Origin: Thauera sp. GDN1
Lineage (GTDB): Bacteria > Pseudomonadota > Gammaproteobacteria > Burkholderiales > Rhodocyclaceae
DNA length: 64,000 nucleotides
Direction of reading: 5' to 3'
Assembly: GCF_029223545.1 (NCBI RefSeq)
Contig: NZ_CP097870.1
Location: 2,852,001-2,916,000 of the forward strand
The position numbers and the translations under genes were made by a program. Within the stretch, counting starts at the first letter, position 1; every line of letters begins with the position of its first letter. Positions 1-9,993 of this stretch are shown here, piece after piece. The notes under the pieces are model-generated. The model was given only the letters and a program-made list of their open reading frames with translations, was not told the DNA's origin and did no database searches.

Positions 1-290
1 CGGCCAGCGTCGCCCGCGGCCAGCGCTACATCGACCCCGAGATCGCGCCCGCGCTCGCGCTCGCCCAGTTCTCGGGCGCCCAGGATCCGCTCGCCGCGCT
101 CACCGAGAAGGAGTTCGCGGTCTTCCTGCAGCTCGCCCAGGGCCGCAGCGTGGCCGAGATCGCCGACAGCCACAAGCTCAGCCCCAGCACCGTCGGCACC
201 CACCTGTACCACATCAAGCAGAAGCTCAACGTCTCCAACGCCGCCGAACTGGCGCTGATCGCGATCCGCAGCGGGCTGATCGAGGTCTGA
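1..290 (+). CDS. LuxR-family response regulator, C-terminal part (partial)
   Basis: The reading frame is open from the left edge (codons from position 3) to a TGA at 288-290. The visible 95 residues end in a GerE/LuxR-type helix-turn-helix: LTEKEFAVFLQLAQG, then VAEIAD, then LSPSTVGTHLYHIKQKLNV. This layout is typical of NarL/UvrY/GacA response regulators, whose N-terminal receiver domain would lie outside the window. Its target genes cannot be deduced. The family call is firm. The specific regulator is unknown. Confidence 0.85.
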   Translation, partial: ASVARGQRYIDPEIAPALALAQFSGAQDPLAALTEKEFAVFLQLAQGRSVAEIADSHKLSPSTVGTHLYHIKQKLNVSNAAELALIAIRSGLIEV

Positions 291-341
291 GCGCGAATCC
301 GGCGCGCAGCCCGACGGCTTGCCGAAAGGGGGCGGCGGCAA

Positions 342-401
342 CTGTGGGAGCGGCGGCAGCCGCGAAACTGGCCTTCGTCGCGGCTGCCGCCGCTCCCACA
401 G
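342..401. repeat. REP-like perfect inverted repeat
   Basis: A 24-bp arm (342-365, beginning CTGTGGGAGCGGCGGC) is repeated perfectly in inverse at 378-401 around a 12-nt loop. It sits in the gap between the regulator and the phosphatase gene. A degenerate relative with the same GTGGGAGCGGC...GCCGCGA core lies at 24500-24574. Two intergenic copies suggest a dispersed REP-type element. There is no T-run, so it is not a classical terminator, though the stem could still protect the 3' end of the upstream mRNA. Confidence 0.75.
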
Positions 402-488
402 CAGTTGCATCTCCTCTCCAACAGAAGAGAGGAACGGCTCACGACCGCGAGGCTGACGCCGACACGGCCGCTTTGATATAAACCGGGC

Positions 489-2519
489 ATGACGTCCCTC
501 CCCCGCCAATCCGGGTCGATGCCCGCGCCCTCGCCTTCCGCGAACCAGGACCTCCCGCCGGTGCTCGCCGGTCCCATGCTGCGCCGGGTCGAGTCGAAGC
601 GCATCGTTCTGTGGCTCGCGACCAGCCGGCCGCTGCGCGCCCGCATCGAGCTCGATCTCGGCGACGAACGGCCGCTGCGCCTGGAACCCGAACCGGGCAC
701 GCCCGCCTGCCGCGTGCTGACGGCAGGCACGCACCTGCACTACCTGCTGCTCGACCTCGCGCTCGACACCGAGCTGCCCGCCGGGCGCTGGATCGGCTAC
801 CGCCTGGCGCTCGCGCCGCGCGACGAGACCGAGCCGCAGTGGCGCGCAGATCGCGACTGGGCGCCGGATCTCTGCTATCCGGGGCGCGAGACCCCGGGCT
901 TCGTGTTCGCGCCGCAGGTCGCCTCCCTGCTCCATGGCTCCTGCCGCAAGCCGCATCACCACGACGGCGACGGGCTGCTGCGCGCCGATGCCCTGCTCGC
1001 CGAACTGGTTGCGCGCAACGCGCTCGACGCCGATCCGGCCCCGGAACCCGACGGCCTGCCCGCCTGGCCCTCCGTGCTGGTGATGACCGGCGACCAGATC
1101 TACGCCGACGACGTCGCCGGGCCGATGCTGCGCGCGATCCACGGCCTGATCGCCCGCCTGGGGCTGCCGGTCGAGCGCCTGGAAGGCATCGACGAGGCCG
1201 GCGTCAGCGACGCCGACGACCTCCACCGCCATCCCGACTGCTACTACCGGCGCGACCAGCTGCTGCCCCGGCACAAGCGCAACTACGCGCTGATCGAGGT
1301 GTTCTTCGGCGGCGTGGAGAAGCCGGTATTCACCTCGGCGAGCGCGCACAACCACCTGATCACGCTCGCCGAAGTGCTGGCGATGTACCTGCTGGTGTGG
1401 TCGCCCGAAGCCTGGCGCGGGCTGGACCTCGCGCCGCCGTCCGGTCTGGGCGCCGAGGACGCCGCCCTCTATGCGCGCGAGCGACGGGCGCTGGAGGCCT
1501 TCGTCGCCGACCTGCCGGCGGTACGCCGCGTGCTGGCGCACATCCCGGTGGCGATGATCTTCGACGATCACGACGTCACCGACGACTGGAACCTGAGCCG
1601 CGAATGGGAGGAGATCGCCTACGGCCATCCCTTCTCGCGCCGCATCATCGGCAACGCCCTGCTCGCCTACGCGATCAACCAGGCCTGGGGCAACCGGCCG
1701 GAGACGCTCGACGAGCAGGCGCTCGACTTGCTGCAGCGCAGCCTCGCCGCGCCGGGCGACGCGCCGCACGAGGAGTGCATCGAGCACCTGCTGCATTCGG
1801 AGGGCTGGCACTACACCTGGCCGACCACGCCACCGCTGGTCGTCATCGACACCCGCACCCAGCGCTGGCGCTCGGAACGCACCGCGCGTCGCCCCTCCGG
1901 GCTGATGGACTGGGAATCCCTGACCGACCTGCAGCACACCCTGCGCGGCCTGCCCGCGGTGCTGCTGGTATCGCCGGCGCCGATCTTCGGCGTCAAGCTG
2001 ATCGAGACCATCCAGCGCATGTTCACCTGGTTCGGCCATCCGCTGATGGTCGACGCCGAGAACTGGATGGCCCACCCGGGCTCGGCGCAGGCCATCCTCA
2101 ACATCTTCCGCCACCGCAAGACGCCGCAGCACTTCGTCGTGCTGTCGGGCGACGTGCATTACTCCTTCGTGTACGACGTCGAACTGCGCGGCCGGGTGCG
2201 CGGGCCGGACATCTGGCAGATCTGCAGCAGCGGCGTGCGCAACGAGTTTCCGCCCCGCCTGCTGGCCGTGCTCGACCGCCTGAACCGCTGGCTGTACTCG
2301 CCGCGCTCCCCGCTGAACTGGTTCACCCGCCGCCGCCACATGCGCGTGACGCCGCGCCGTTACGAGGGCGCCGCGCAGGGGCGCCGGCTGCTCAACGGCA
2401 GCGGCATCGGCCTGGTCGAACTGGATGCGGAAGGCGTGCCGTGGCGGATCCGCGAGCTGCTCGCGGACGGGCGCACGATCGCCTTCGTCCGCGACGAGGA
2501 CGCCTCGCGCTGGGACTGA
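489..2519 (+). CDS. PhoD-like metallophosphatase
   Basis: This 676-residue protein resembles the PhoD/alkaline phosphatase D-like metallophosphatases. Metal-ligand motifs appear in the expected order: GDQIYADD near residue 200, FDDHDVTDDWN near 358, and SGDVHYSFVYD near 553. Family members hydrolyse phosphomonoesters or diesters using Fe/Ca or other divalent metals. No clear signal peptide is visible at the N-terminus, unlike secreted PhoD, so a cytoplasmic role is possible. The ATG at 489 is the first good start. Substrate unknown. It appears to stand alone. Confidence 0.8.
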   Translation: MTSLPRQSGSMPAPSPSANQDLPPVLAGPMLRRVESKRIVLWLATSRPLRARIELDLGDERPLRLEPEPGTPACRVLTAGTHLHYLLLDLALDTELPAGRWIGYRLALAPRDETEPQWRADRDWAPDLCYPGRETPGFVFAPQVASLLHGSCRKPHHHDGDGLLRADALLAELVARNALDADPAPEPDGLPAWPSVLVMTGDQIYADDVAGPMLRAIHGLIARLGLPVERLEGIDEAGVSDADDLHRHPDCYYRRDQLLPRHKRNYALIEVFFGGVEKPVFTSASAHNHLITLAEVLAMYLLVWSPEAWRGLDLAPPSGLGAEDAALYARERRALEAFVADLPAVRRVLAHIPVAMIFDDHDVTDDWNLSREWEEIAYGHPFSRRIIGNALLAYAINQAWGNRPETLDEQALDLLQRSLAAPGDAPHEECIEHLLHSEGWHYTWPTTPPLVVIDTRTQRWRSERTARRPSGLMDWESLTDLQHTLRGLPAVLLVSPAPIFGVKLIETIQRMFTWFGHPLMVDAENWMAHPGSAQAILNIFRHRKTPQHFVVLSGDVHYSFVYDVELRGRVRGPDIWQICSSGVRNEFPPRLLAVLDRLNRWLYSPRSPLNWFTRRRHMRVTPRRYEGAAQGRRLLNGSGIGLVELDAEGVPWRIRELLADGRTIAFVRDEDASRWD

Positions 2520-2555
2520 TCCCGCAGCGGGCAGGACGAGTGGGGCTGCGGCGGT

Positions 2556-3098
2556 TCAGCCCTCCGCCTGCAGCTCCCAGATCCCGGCCGGCGGGGTGTT
2601 GCGCCACACGACGGACCGCCGGTGCCAGCGCAGGCCGCGCGGCGCGACGAAGGGCGCGCGCGGCTGGTAGGTGAACTGCACCAGCTTGCGCTCGCGGCTG
2701 TGAGCGAGGAAACGGCAGATGCTGTCCACCGTCTCCGCCCCCACCGCCTTGGGCAGCGAGCGGAACGGCAGGCTGGAAACCAGCACCAGCCGGCCGGGGC
2801 GGTGGATCAGGCCATCGACGACCTGCTTCGCCGAGGCCTCGCGCACCTCGACCGAGGGAAAGCGCGTGCGCAGGCGCCGCGCCAGTGGAGCCTGGAGTTC
2901 GACCGCGATCAGGGGCACACCGGGCATGTGCCGCAGCAAGGCCTCGGTGACCGGCCCCGTCCCCGCGCCGAGCTCGACCACCGCATCGGCACCGGTCGCC
3001 GCATGCGCCATGGCATTGGCCAGCGCGCGCGATGACGGCAGTACCGCGCCGGTGGACGCGGGGTCGCGCAGCAAGGCGAACAGCAGCTCGGCCGGCAT
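2556..3098 (-). CDS. SAM-dependent methyltransferase, phospholipid N-methyltransferase-like
   Basis: 180 residues from the ATG at 3098; an in-frame TTG two codons upstream is an alternative start. Residues about 39-54 carry a SAM-binding glycine-rich motif (VVELGAGTGPVTEALL), followed by an acidic strand end (LIAVELQ). The opening (RDPASTGAVLPSSRALANAMA) is characteristic of the short PmtA/KsgA-like group annotated as phospholipid N-methyltransferases. The likely substrate is a membrane lipid head group, but this is family inference. It converges on the PhoD-like gene and is transcribed away from the DUF808 gene. Confidence 0.7.
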   Translation of the reverse strand: MPAELLFALLRDPASTGAVLPSSRALANAMAHAATGADAVVELGAGTGPVTEALLRHMPGVPLIAVELQAPLARRLRTRFPSVEVREASAKQVVDGLIHRPGRLVLVSSLPFRSLPKAVGAETVDSICRFLAHSRERKLVQFTYQPRAPFVAPRGLRWHRRSVVWRNTPPAGIWELQAEG

Positions 3099-3289
3099 AG
3101 GCAACTGCCCCGGGGAAATGGAAACGCTTTCATGTTAGCGCCGCGATGGCGCGGACGACATGCGAAATTGCTTCCGGATACGCTTTGCCGCCAGGCCCGC
3201 GACGGGGACGATGAAACAGCATGCGGGCTTGCGGCAACGCGTCATGAATTTCTGTCACCATCACGCCTTCGCCATCACCCCCCTTCATC

Positions 3290-4201
3290 ATGGCCGGAAC
3301 CACCCTGCTCGCACTGATCGACGACATCGCCACCATCATGGACGACGTCGCCACCATGACCAAAGTCGCCGCCAAGAAGACCGCCGGTGTGCTCGGCGAC
3401 GACCTCGCCCTCAACGCCCAGCAGGTCACCGGCGTACAGGCCAGCCGCGAGCTGCCGGTGGTGTGGGCGGTGGCCAAGGGCTCGATGATCAACAAGGCCA
3501 TCCTGGTGCCGGCGGCGCTGCTGATCAGCTGGCTGGCGCCGTGGCTGATCACCCCGCTGCTGATGCTGGGCGGCGCCTTCCTGTGCTTCGAGGGCTTCGA
3601 GAAGCTGGCGCACAAGTTCCTGCACTCGAAGCACGAGGACGAGGCCGAGCACCGCGAGACGCTCGAGGCGCTGGCCGACCCGGACGTGGACCTGGTCGCC
3701 TTCGAGAAGGAGAAGATCAAGGGCGCGGTGCGCACCGACTTCATCCTGTCGGCCGAGATCGTGGTGATCACGCTCGGCACCGTGGCCGCGGCCTCGCTCG
3801 GCCAGCGCGTGGCGGTGCTGGTCGGCATCTCGCTGCTGATGACGGTGGGCGTGTATGGGCTGGTGGCGGGCATCGTCAAGCTCGACGACCTCGGCCTGCA
3901 CCTGCAACGCAGCGCGTCGGCCTTCACGCGCAGCGTCGGCGGTGCCATCCTGGGCTTCGCGCCGTGGCTGATGAAGACGCTGTCGGTGGTCGGCACCGCG
4001 GCGATGTTCATGGTCGGCGGCGGCATCCTGCTGCACGGCTGGCCGACGGCGGCGCATGCGGTGGAACATTTCGCCGCAGGCTTCGGTGGAGTGGGCGGGG
4101 CGCTGATCAACACCGGCGCAGGCGCCGGTGTGGGCATCGTCGCCGGCGCGATCGTGCTCTCCGCGGTGATCCTAGTGCAGAAGCTGCGCGGCGCGAACTG
4201 A
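3290..4201 (+). CDS. DUF808/YedI family inner-membrane protein
   Basis: 303 residues, beginning [20 protein letters not shown], the signature opening of the DUF808 (YedI) family. Several hydrophobic segments follow (about residues 70-105, 145-185, 215-260 and 270-295), with a charged region between them ([14 protein letters not shown]). The function of this conserved family is not established. The gene ends 11 bp before the convergent pqqE stop codon, with no obvious terminator between. Confidence 0.85.
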   Translation: MAGTTLLALIDDIATIMDDVATMTKVAAKKTAGVLGDDLALNAQQVTGVQASRELPVVWAVAKGSMINKAILVPAALLISWLAPWLITPLLMLGGAFLCFEGFEKLAHKFLHSKHEDEAEHRETLEALADPDVDLVAFEKEKIKGAVRTDFILSAEIVVITLGTVAAASLGQRVAVLVGISLLMTVGVYGLVAGIVKLDDLGLHLQRSASAFTRSVGGAILGFAPWLMKTLSVVGTAAMFMVGGGILLHGWPTAAHAVEHFAAGFGGVGGALINTGAGAGVGIVAGAIVLSAVILVQKLRGAN

Positions 4202-4212
4202 GTCGAGGCGCC

Positions 4213-5385
4213 TCAGCCGCCCGGCTGCAGCAATCCCGCCTTGCGCCGGCGCGACTCCTCCGGCCCGCGGAACACCAGCGGGCGCTCCACCACCGCCGGC
4301 TCGCCGCGGTCGGCACGCTCCACCGCCTCGATCACCTTGTGATGTGAAGGCGACTTGTCGCACACCGGGTCGGCCGCCGCCGCATCGCCGGTGAGCATGA
4401 AGGCCTGGCAGCGACAGCCGCCGAGGTCCTTTTCCTTTTCCGGGCAACTGCGGCAAGGCTCCTTCATCCAGCCGTCGCCGCGGTAACGATTGAAGCCTTC
4501 CGACTCGTACCAGATGCTGCGCACGTCCATGTCACGCACGTTGGGGAAGGCCAGCCCGGGCAGCATGCGCGCGGTGTGGCAGGGCAAGGCGGTGCCGTCG
4601 GGGGTAACGGTGAGGAAGACGTTGCCCCAGCCGTTCATGCACTTCTTCGGCCGCTTCTCGTGGTAATCGGGCACGACGAAGAAGATGCGGATGCGGTCGC
4701 CGTAGAGCTGGCGGCGCTCGTTGGTGACGCGCTCGGCACGCTCGATCTGCTCGCGCGAAGGCAGCAACTGGTCGCGGTTGAGCATCGCCCACGAGTAGTA
4801 CTGGCTGTTGGCGAGTTCCAGGTATTCGGCGCCGAGCTCCACCGCCATGTCGATGATGCGGTCGATGTAGCCGATATTCAGGCGATGGACCACGCAGTTC
4901 ATCACCATCGGCCAGCCCTTGTCCTTGATGATCGCGGCCACCTTCTGCTTGAGTTCGAAGGTGCGGGTGTGCGACAGGAAGTCGTTGAGCTCCCTGGTGG
5001 AGTCCTGGAACGAGAGCTGGATGTGGTCGAGCCCGGCGTCCTTCAGCGCCCGCGCCCGCGCATCGGAGAGGCCGACGCCCGAGGTCAGCAGATTGGTGTA
5101 GAAGCCGAGCTTGTGGGCTTCGGCGACCAGCACCTCGAGGTCGTCCCTCAGCAGTGGCTCGCCGCCCGAGAAGCCGCACTGCACGCTGCCCGCCGCGCGC
5201 GCCTCGCGCAGCACGCGCAACCAGTCCTCGGTCGAGAGCTCGTCCGGGGTGTGGGCGAAATCGACCGGGTTGTAGCAGAACACGCAGTGCAGCGGGCAGC
5301 GGTAGGTGAGCTCGGCCAGCAGCCACAGCGGCGGTCCGGGCTGGGGGCCCAGGGGCTGAGGCGCAGGAGTCTGGGGCGCATTCAT
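4213..5385 (-). CDS. pqqE: PqqE, radical SAM enzyme of PQQ synthesis
   Basis: 390 residues. PqqE forms the carbon-carbon bond between the conserved Glu and Tyr of the PqqA peptide, which is delivered by PqqD. The radical-SAM Cys triad CPLHCVFC (Cys30, Cys34, Cys37) is intact. A C-terminal SPASM region rich in Cys ([31 protein letters not shown]) provides auxiliary Fe-S sites. The length matches the family. It is the last gene of pqqABCDE, 9 bp after pqqD. Confidence 0.97.
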   Translation of the reverse strand: MNAPQTPAPQPLGPQPGPPLWLLAELTYRCPLHCVFCYNPVDFAHTPDELSTEDWLRVLREARAAGSVQCGFSGGEPLLRDDLEVLVAEAHKLGFYTNLLTSGVGLSDARARALKDAGLDHIQLSFQDSTRELNDFLSHTRTFELKQKVAAIIKDKGWPMVMNCVVHRLNIGYIDRIIDMAVELGAEYLELANSQYYSWAMLNRDQLLPSREQIERAERVTNERRQLYGDRIRIFFVVPDYHEKRPKKCMNGWGNVFLTVTPDGTALPCHTARMLPGLAFPNVRDMDVRSIWYESEGFNRYRGDGWMKEPCRSCPEKEKDLGGCRCQAFMLTGDAAAADPVCDKSPSHHKVIEAVERADRGEPAVVERPLVFRGPEESRRRKAGLLQPGG

Positions 5386-5394
5386 GGGCTCACC

Positions 5395-5676
5395 TCACGG
5401 CTCGATCCACTGCTGCTTGCGCGCCAATTCGAGAAAGGCGAGTACGTCGGCCTCGAGCCCGGTGGTGGCGAAGGCCTGCTCCAGGTCGGCGACCACCTCG
5501 GTCACGCTGCGCGCGCCGTCGCAGCGGCGCAGGATCTCGCCCGCGCTCTGGTTGAGCCTGACCATGCCTTCCGGATACAGCAGCACCCAGGCCTGCTGGG
5601 CCTCCTCCCACTGCAGGCGGAAGCGCTTCGACACGCGCGGAGTGGCCTCGAGGCCGATCGTCGCCGTCTCGCTCAT
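5395..5676 (-). CDS. pqqD: PqqD, PqqA peptide chaperone
   Basis: 93 residues. PqqD binds the PqqA precursor and presents it to PqqE. Typical features are the [33 protein letters not shown] segment in two pieces and a C-terminal helix ([16 protein letters not shown]). The ATG at 5676 overlaps the pqqC stop codon (ATGA), which points to translational coupling. In many organisms pqqD is fused to pqqC or pqqE; here it is free-standing. Confidence 0.95.
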   Translation of the reverse strand: MSETATIGLEATPRVSKRFRLQWEEAQQAWVLLYPEGMVRLNQSAGEILRRCDGARSVTEVVADLEQAFATTGLEADVLAFLELARKQQWIEP

Positions 5677-6473
5677 CGCGCCGCCCCCTTGCGCGGGCCG
5701 ACGATCGCCACCTCGCACTGGCTCAGCATGATCGCGTCGGCCATCGCCCACAGCACGTCGAGCTTGAACTGCAGGATGTCGAGCGCGCGCTGCTGCATCG
5801 CCCGGCTCTGGCTGAAGTACTCGAGCGTGAAGCGCAGGCCGTGCTCGACGTCGCGCCGCGCCTGGGTGAGACGGTTGCGGAAGTACTGCAGGCCGGCGGT
5901 GTCCACCCAGGGATAGTGCGTGGGCCAGGTGTCCAGGCGCTGCTGGTGGATGTGCGGCGCGAAGAGCTCGGTGAGGCTGGAGGCCACCGCCTCCTGCCAC
6001 GGGCGCTGGCGGGCGAAGTTGATGTAGGCGTCGACCGCGAAGCGCGTCGCCGGGGCGACGAAGCGCAACGAGGTGACGTCGTCGCGGGAGAGACCCGTCG
6101 CCTCGCCCAGCCGGATCCAGGCCTCGATGCCGCCGGGGTCCTTGACGTCGCCGATCTCGAAGCCGTCGTGGTCGAGGATGCGCTGGATCCACTCGCGGCG
6201 GATCGCGCGCTCCGGGCAGTTGGACAGGATGGCGGCGTCCTTCACCGGGATCGAGATCTGGTAGTAGAAGCGGTTCGCCACCCAGCCCTGCAGTTGTTCG
6301 CGGGTCAGCTTGCCCTCGGCCATCATCACGTGGAAGGGATGGTAGATGTGGTAGCTCGTGCCCTTCTCGCGCAGCAGTGCCTCGAATTCCTGCGGACACC
6401 AGGGCGGCAGGTCGTCCGCGCTGGCGGCGAGCGCCGCGGTGTGCTCGATGCTGATCTGATCTATGTAGCTCAC
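5673..6473 (-). CDS. pqqC: PqqC, PQQ synthase
   Basis: 266 residues from a GTG start that overlaps the pqqB stop (GTGA). PqqC is a cofactor-free oxidase that performs the final ring closure and eight-electron oxidation to PQQ. Characteristic stretches include [30 protein letters not shown] and [17 protein letters not shown]. Length and composition match the family. I chose the GTG because the next in-frame ATG (inside HVMMAEG) would delete conserved sequence. Confidence 0.95.
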   Translation of the reverse strand: MSYIDQISIEHTAALAASADDLPPWCPQEFEALLREKGTSYHIYHPFHVMMAEGKLTREQLQGWVANRFYYQISIPVKDAAILSNCPERAIRREWIQRILDHDGFEIGDVKDPGGIEAWIRLGEATGLSRDDVTSLRFVAPATRFAVDAYINFARQRPWQEAVASSLTELFAPHIHQQRLDTWPTHYPWVDTAGLQYFRNRLTQARRDVEHGLRFTLEYFSQSRAMQQRALDILQFKLDVLWAMADAIMLSQCEVAIVGPRKGAAR

Positions 6474-7384
6474 AGCGCGATCTCCATGCCGTCGCAGGCG
6501 ACCTCGATGCCATGCGCGGCCAGCACGGCGCGCTCGCGGCTGTCCTCGTCGAGGATCGGATTGGTGTTGTTGATGTGGATCAGCACCTTGCGCGTGGCGG
6601 CCGGCAGCTTGTCCAGCCATTCGAGCATGCCGCCCGGGCCGGATTGCGGCAGGTGCCCCATGGCGCGCGAGGTCTTGGCCGAGGCGCCGAGGCGGATCAT
6701 CTCGTCGTCGGCCCACAGCGTGCCATCGACCAGCACGCAGTCGGCAGTCTGCATCGCCTCCCACACGTGGGATTCCATCTCCCCCAGGCCGGGCGCGTAG
6801 AACAGGCGCTTGCCGCTGGCGGCGTCGATCAGAGTGACGCCGATGTTGTCGCCCGGCTGCGGGCGGTCGCGGTGCGGCGAATAAGGCGGCGCGTTGCTGG
6901 TCAGCGCCAGGGCCTCGAAGCCGAGTCCGGGCGCGCCCTCGATGGCAAAGCGCGCCTGCAGCGGCAACTCGCACCAGTCGATTCCACTGTAGTGGCCGAG
7001 CACGCCGAACACCGGGTTGCCCACCGACAGGTCCTCGCGCACGCAGGCGGTGCACCAAACCGGCCACGGCTTGCGGTGCTCGCGCAGCATGTAGAGGCCG
7101 GTGGTGTGGTCGATCTGGGCGTCGATCAGCACGATCGCCGCGATGCCGGTGTCGCGCAGCGCGCGCGCCGGCTGTAGCGCCGGGAAGCTGCGGATCTGCT
7201 GCAGCACGTCGGGCGAGGCGTTGAACAGCACCCAGTTCTCGTCGTCGCCGCTGACGGCGATCGAGGACTGGGTGCGGGCCTGGGCGCGGATGCGTCCCTT
7301 GCGCAGGCCGTCGCAGTTGGGGCAGTTGCAGTTCCACTGCGGGAAGCCGCCACCCGCGGCGGAACCGAGCACGCGGATCTTCAT
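6470..7384 (-). CDS. pqqB: PqqB, metallo-beta-lactamase-fold PQQ synthesis protein
   Basis: 304 residues from the ATG at 7384 ([19 protein letters not shown]). PqqB is a metallo-beta-lactamase-fold oxygenase thought to hydroxylate the crosslinked intermediate. The zinc-knuckle CNCPNC follows within the first 25 residues, and [18 protein letters not shown] is the family's metal-site region. The longer upstream reading frame is not needed. It lies 86 bp after pqqA and is coupled to pqqC by a 4-bp overlap. Confidence 0.95.
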   Translation of the reverse strand: MKIRVLGSAAGGGFPQWNCNCPNCDGLRKGRIRAQARTQSSIAVSGDDENWVLFNASPDVLQQIRSFPALQPARALRDTGIAAIVLIDAQIDHTTGLYMLREHRKPWPVWCTACVREDLSVGNPVFGVLGHYSGIDWCELPLQARFAIEGAPGLGFEALALTSNAPPYSPHRDRPQPGDNIGVTLIDAASGKRLFYAPGLGEMESHVWEAMQTADCVLVDGTLWADDEMIRLGASAKTSRAMGHLPQSGPGGMLEWLDKLPAATRKVLIHINNTNPILDEDSRERAVLAAHGIEVACDGMEIAL

Positions 7385-7470
7385 CGGTTCTCCTGGAGCA
7401 CGCGAAGGACGCGTACGTGAAAAGGGCGACACGGCGCGGGGACGCGCGCCGCGCCGCCCCGGATCACGCC

Positions 7471-7545
7471 TTAGCGGTTGGCGATGTACATGGTGATTTC
7501 AAAGCCGAAGCGCATGTCGCTGGCTGCGGGGGTTTCCCATTTCAT
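7471..7545 (-). CDS. pqqA: PqqA, 24-residue PQQ precursor peptide
   Basis: A 24-codon gene, [20 protein letters not shown] then IANR. It contains the conserved Glu16-x3-Tyr20 pair that supplies the PQQ backbone. A strong ribosome-binding site (AGGAGA) lies about 6 bases upstream of the ATG. It is the first gene of the pqqABCDE operon. The roughly 290-bp region upstream is free of genes and should contain the operon promoter. I could not pick a convincing -35/-10 pair there. Confidence 0.95.
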   Translation of the reverse strand: MKWETPAASDMRFGFEITMYIANR

Positions 7546-7671
7546 GTTCGTCTCCTGTCTTGTCTCTGGGTGGGATCGGCGCCCCTTGCAGGCACCGCCG
7601 ACCGGTTCGCCGGCCGTGTGTATAAGAGTGGCTTGAAGAGGAATAATTCGCATCGTGAAAGTCCGGAACCG

Positions 7672-7694
7672 GGCCTCATGAAAATCTTGAGGCC
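7672..7694. repeat. Short inverted repeat upstream of pqqA
   Basis: GGCCTCA at 7672-7678 and TGAGGCC at 7688-7694 form a 7-bp stem with a 9-nt spacer, about 130 bp upstream of pqqA and 140 bp before the UPF0178 gene. It could be an operator or a small hairpin. Nothing in the sequence decides its role. Confidence 0.35.
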
Positions 7695-7836
7695 ACTGCG
7701 AGCTGCACGCGCGGATGCGGAACACCGACCCGCCATCGACCGCAGCCTGTCATCATCCGGGCTTCTGCGAAAACGACGCTGCCGCCCCTCCCGCCCCCTG
7801 CGGCGACGGGCCGCCAGCCATCATGAGAGGTACACC

Positions 7837-8289
7837 GTGCACATCTGGGTCGACGCCGACGCCTGCCCCGTCGTCATCAAGGACATCCTGTTCCGCGCCG
7901 TGGAGCGCACCGGCCTGCCGCTCACCCTGGTCGCGAACCAGTACCTGCGCGTGCCCGGCTCCCCGCTGATCCGCATGATCCAGGTGCCCGGCGGCTTCGA
8001 CGAGGCCGACAAGTACATCGCCGCCCACGTCGAGGCGGGCGACCTCGTGATCACCGCCGACATTCCCCTCGCCGCCGACGTCGTCGCGCGCGGCGCCCAT
8101 GCCCTGTCGCCCAAGGGCGAGCTGTTCGGAAAGGAAAACATCCGCGAACTGCTCGACCTGCGCAACTTCATGGACACCCTGCGCAACACCGGCGTCGATA
8201 CCGGCGGACCGCCGCCCTTCAGTGCCGCCGACCGCCAGGCCTTCGCCAACCGGCTCGATCGGCTGCTGCGCTCGGCGGGGCGGCGCTGA
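7837..8289 (+). CDS. UPF0178 (DUF188/YaiI) family protein
   Basis: 150 residues from the GTG at 7837. The family signature [18 protein letters not shown] opens the protein. Later motifs are [28 protein letters not shown] and [10 protein letters not shown]. The Asp-rich motifs suggest a PIN-like nuclease fold, but function is not established. The start was chosen because homologues begin directly at the (M)[10 protein letters not shown] motif; upstream in-frame sequence is not conserved-looking. Confidence 0.85.
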   Translation: MHIWVDADACPVVIKDILFRAVERTGLPLTLVANQYLRVPGSPLIRMIQVPGGFDEADKYIAAHVEAGDLVITADIPLAADVVARGAHALSPKGELFGKENIRELLDLRNFMDTLRNTGVDTGGPPPFSAADRQAFANRLDRLLRSAGRR

Positions 8290-8314
8290 GCGTCGCGCTC
8301 CGGTCTGGGCCTTC

Positions 8315-8328
8315 TTGATCAGCGTCAA
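8315..8328. promoter_or_regulatory. FNR/DNR-type box upstream of the SDR gene
   Basis: TTGATCAGCGTCAA matches the FNR/ANR/DNR consensus TTGAT-N4-ATCAA at 9 of 10 positions. It lies 69 bp before the SDR start codon, a distance compatible with activation at about -40 from transcription start. This suggests oxygen- or nitric-oxide-responsive expression of the SDR gene. It rests on a single sequence match. Confidence 0.5.
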
Positions 8329-8396
8329 CGAGAACTGCTTGCATCTCCAACACTCTTGTCGCAATCCCAGATTCGGGATCATTTCGGGAGCGAGAC

Positions 8397-9149
8397 ATGG
8401 CGAGGAAGCTTGAAGGCAAGGTGGCCGTCGTCACCGGCGCCAGCAGTGGGATCGGGAAATCGATCGTCGAGAAATATGCCGGAGAAGGCGCCCGGATCGT
8501 GGCCTTTGCCCGCAATCTCGACGCCTTGAAGGAACTGGAGGCGGCCTTCCCCGGGCAGGTGACGGCGGTCGCGGGCGACGTGACCCGAGCCGAAGACCTG
8601 AAGCGCCTGGTCGATGCGACCGTCCGGGCCCATGGCGGCGTGGATGTCGTCGTCCCGAATGCCGGCATCGCGCGCGTCGTCTCCTTCGAGAACAGCACCG
8701 CCGAAGCCTTCGACACCCAGTTCTCGGTCAATCTCTTCGGCGCGGCGGAAACCGCGCGCCTCTTCATTCCCCACATCCGCAAAGGCGGATCGATCCAGTT
8801 CATCACCACCTTCCTCACCCAGGTGGGCTTCCCCGGGCTGGCCATCTACAGTGCGAGCAAGGCGGCACTGAAGTCCCTGTCGCAGACCCTGGCGGCAGAA
8901 CTTGCCCCCCAGGGCATCCGGGTCAACTCGATCGCCCCGGGTCCGATCGGGACGCCGCTGTGGGGCACGGTCGGGCTGCCGCCTGAAGTCCTGGGTGCGG
9001 TCGCGGAGAAGATCACGTCCCGCCTGATGCCCGGCGCATTCGGCCAGCCGGAGGATATCGCCGTGCTCTCGGTGTTCCTGGCCTCGGACAGTGCCAGGAA
9101 CATCTTCGGCCAGGAAATCGTCGTGGATGGCGGCTATACCATCGGATGA
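8397..9149 (+). CDS. SDR-family NAD(P)-dependent oxidoreductase
   Basis: 250 residues of classical short-chain dehydrogenase type. Cofactor motif TGASSGIG at residues 13-20, the NAG motif (VPNAGIA) near 87, catalytic YSASK near residue 151, and C-terminal VDGGYTIG. The preference for NAD or NADP is not clear from sequence, and the substrate is unknown. A good ribosome-binding site (GGGAGCGAG) precedes the ATG. An FNR-like box lies upstream and a strong terminator downstream, so it is probably monocistronic. Confidence 0.88.
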   Translation: MARKLEGKVAVVTGASSGIGKSIVEKYAGEGARIVAFARNLDALKELEAAFPGQVTAVAGDVTRAEDLKRLVDATVRAHGGVDVVVPNAGIARVVSFENSTAEAFDTQFSVNLFGAAETARLFIPHIRKGGSIQFITTFLTQVGFPGLAIYSASKAALKSLSQTLAAELAPQGIRVNSIAPGPIGTPLWGTVGLPPEVLGAVAEKITSRLMPGAFGQPEDIAVLSVFLASDSARNIFGQEIVVDGGYTIG

Positions 9150-9175
9150 GCTTCCTCGTGACCACCCTGCTTCGA

Positions 9176-9196
9176 CCCGCCGCCGGCGGGTTTTTT
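9176..9196 (+). terminator. Rho-independent terminator after the SDR gene
   Basis: CCCGCC-GCC-GGCGGG hairpin (9176-9190) followed immediately by six T residues, 26 bp after the SDR stop codon. Confidence 0.9.
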
Positions 9197-9417
9197 CTGG
9201 CCATCCCCAAAACCCCCGAGACCTTCTCGTTGGACGGAAGGGAGTAGCGCAGCCGCCTGGCCATCGGGAGCACACATTGCCGACCGCCAGCCGGGTTGCG
9301 GATGGCCGACCGCTTGTCTACAAAAGGGACAAACAAGGCGCTGAAAGGAAAATGCCGAAGGGGAGTCGTTCGCCTTCGCGCCCGACGGGCAGGGAGCGAG
9401 GATCGAGGAGCGCTGCC

Positions 9418-9993
9418 ATGTTCCACAGGGACCATTTCATCGAGGACTGCATCAAGACCGTCGGCGAGGGCGAAGGCGCGATCAGCGAACTCGTCGCGGC
9501 GGCGGTATCCGACGGCTCTCGGGTGTTCACCGAGCTCGGCGAGCCGACCCATGCCGGCATTGGCATGCTGTACCGCGCGCCGAACCTGACCATCATCAAC
9601 TTCGTGTGGGCCCCGTGCATGAGCCTCATGCCTCACGACCACCACATGTTCTCCGTGGTGGGCATCTACGCGGGCCGCGAGGACAACGTGTTCTGGCGGC
9701 GTACCGCGGGCGGCATCGAGGCCTACGGTGCGAAGTCGCTGGGCGCGGGCGACATCACGACGCTCGAGCGCGACGCGATCCACTCCGTGCTCAATCCGAT
9801 CGGCAAGATGACCTGCGCGATCCACGTCTATGGCGGCGACTTCTTAGCACCGCCCGAGCCCCGCAGCATGTGGGACCACGAAACGCTCGCCGAGGCGCCA
9901 TGGGACGTCGAGCGGGCCAAGGCGGCGTTTGCCGGCGCGGAGGCCCGCTTCAACGCGTGGTGGGACACCGAACCGGTCGCGGCCGGGCATTAG
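9418..9993 (+). CDS. Cupin-fold metal-dependent protein, cysteine dioxygenase-like
   Basis: 191 residues from the ATG at 9418, which has GAGGAG 7 bases upstream; longer in-frame starts have no such site. The central segment LMPHDHHMFSVVGIYAGREDN and the later DAIHSVLNP give three histidines placed as in cupin metal sites. It resembles the predicted double-stranded beta-helix enzymes related to cysteine dioxygenase. Substrate unknown. Confidence 0.65.
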   Translation: MFHRDHFIEDCIKTVGEGEGAISELVAAAVSDGSRVFTELGEPTHAGIGMLYRAPNLTIINFVWAPCMSLMPHDHHMFSVVGIYAGREDNVFWRRTAGGIEAYGAKSLGAGDITTLERDAIHSVLNPIGKMTCAIHVYGGDFLAPPEPRSMWDHETLAEAPWDVERAKAAFAGAEARFNAWWDTEPVAAGH

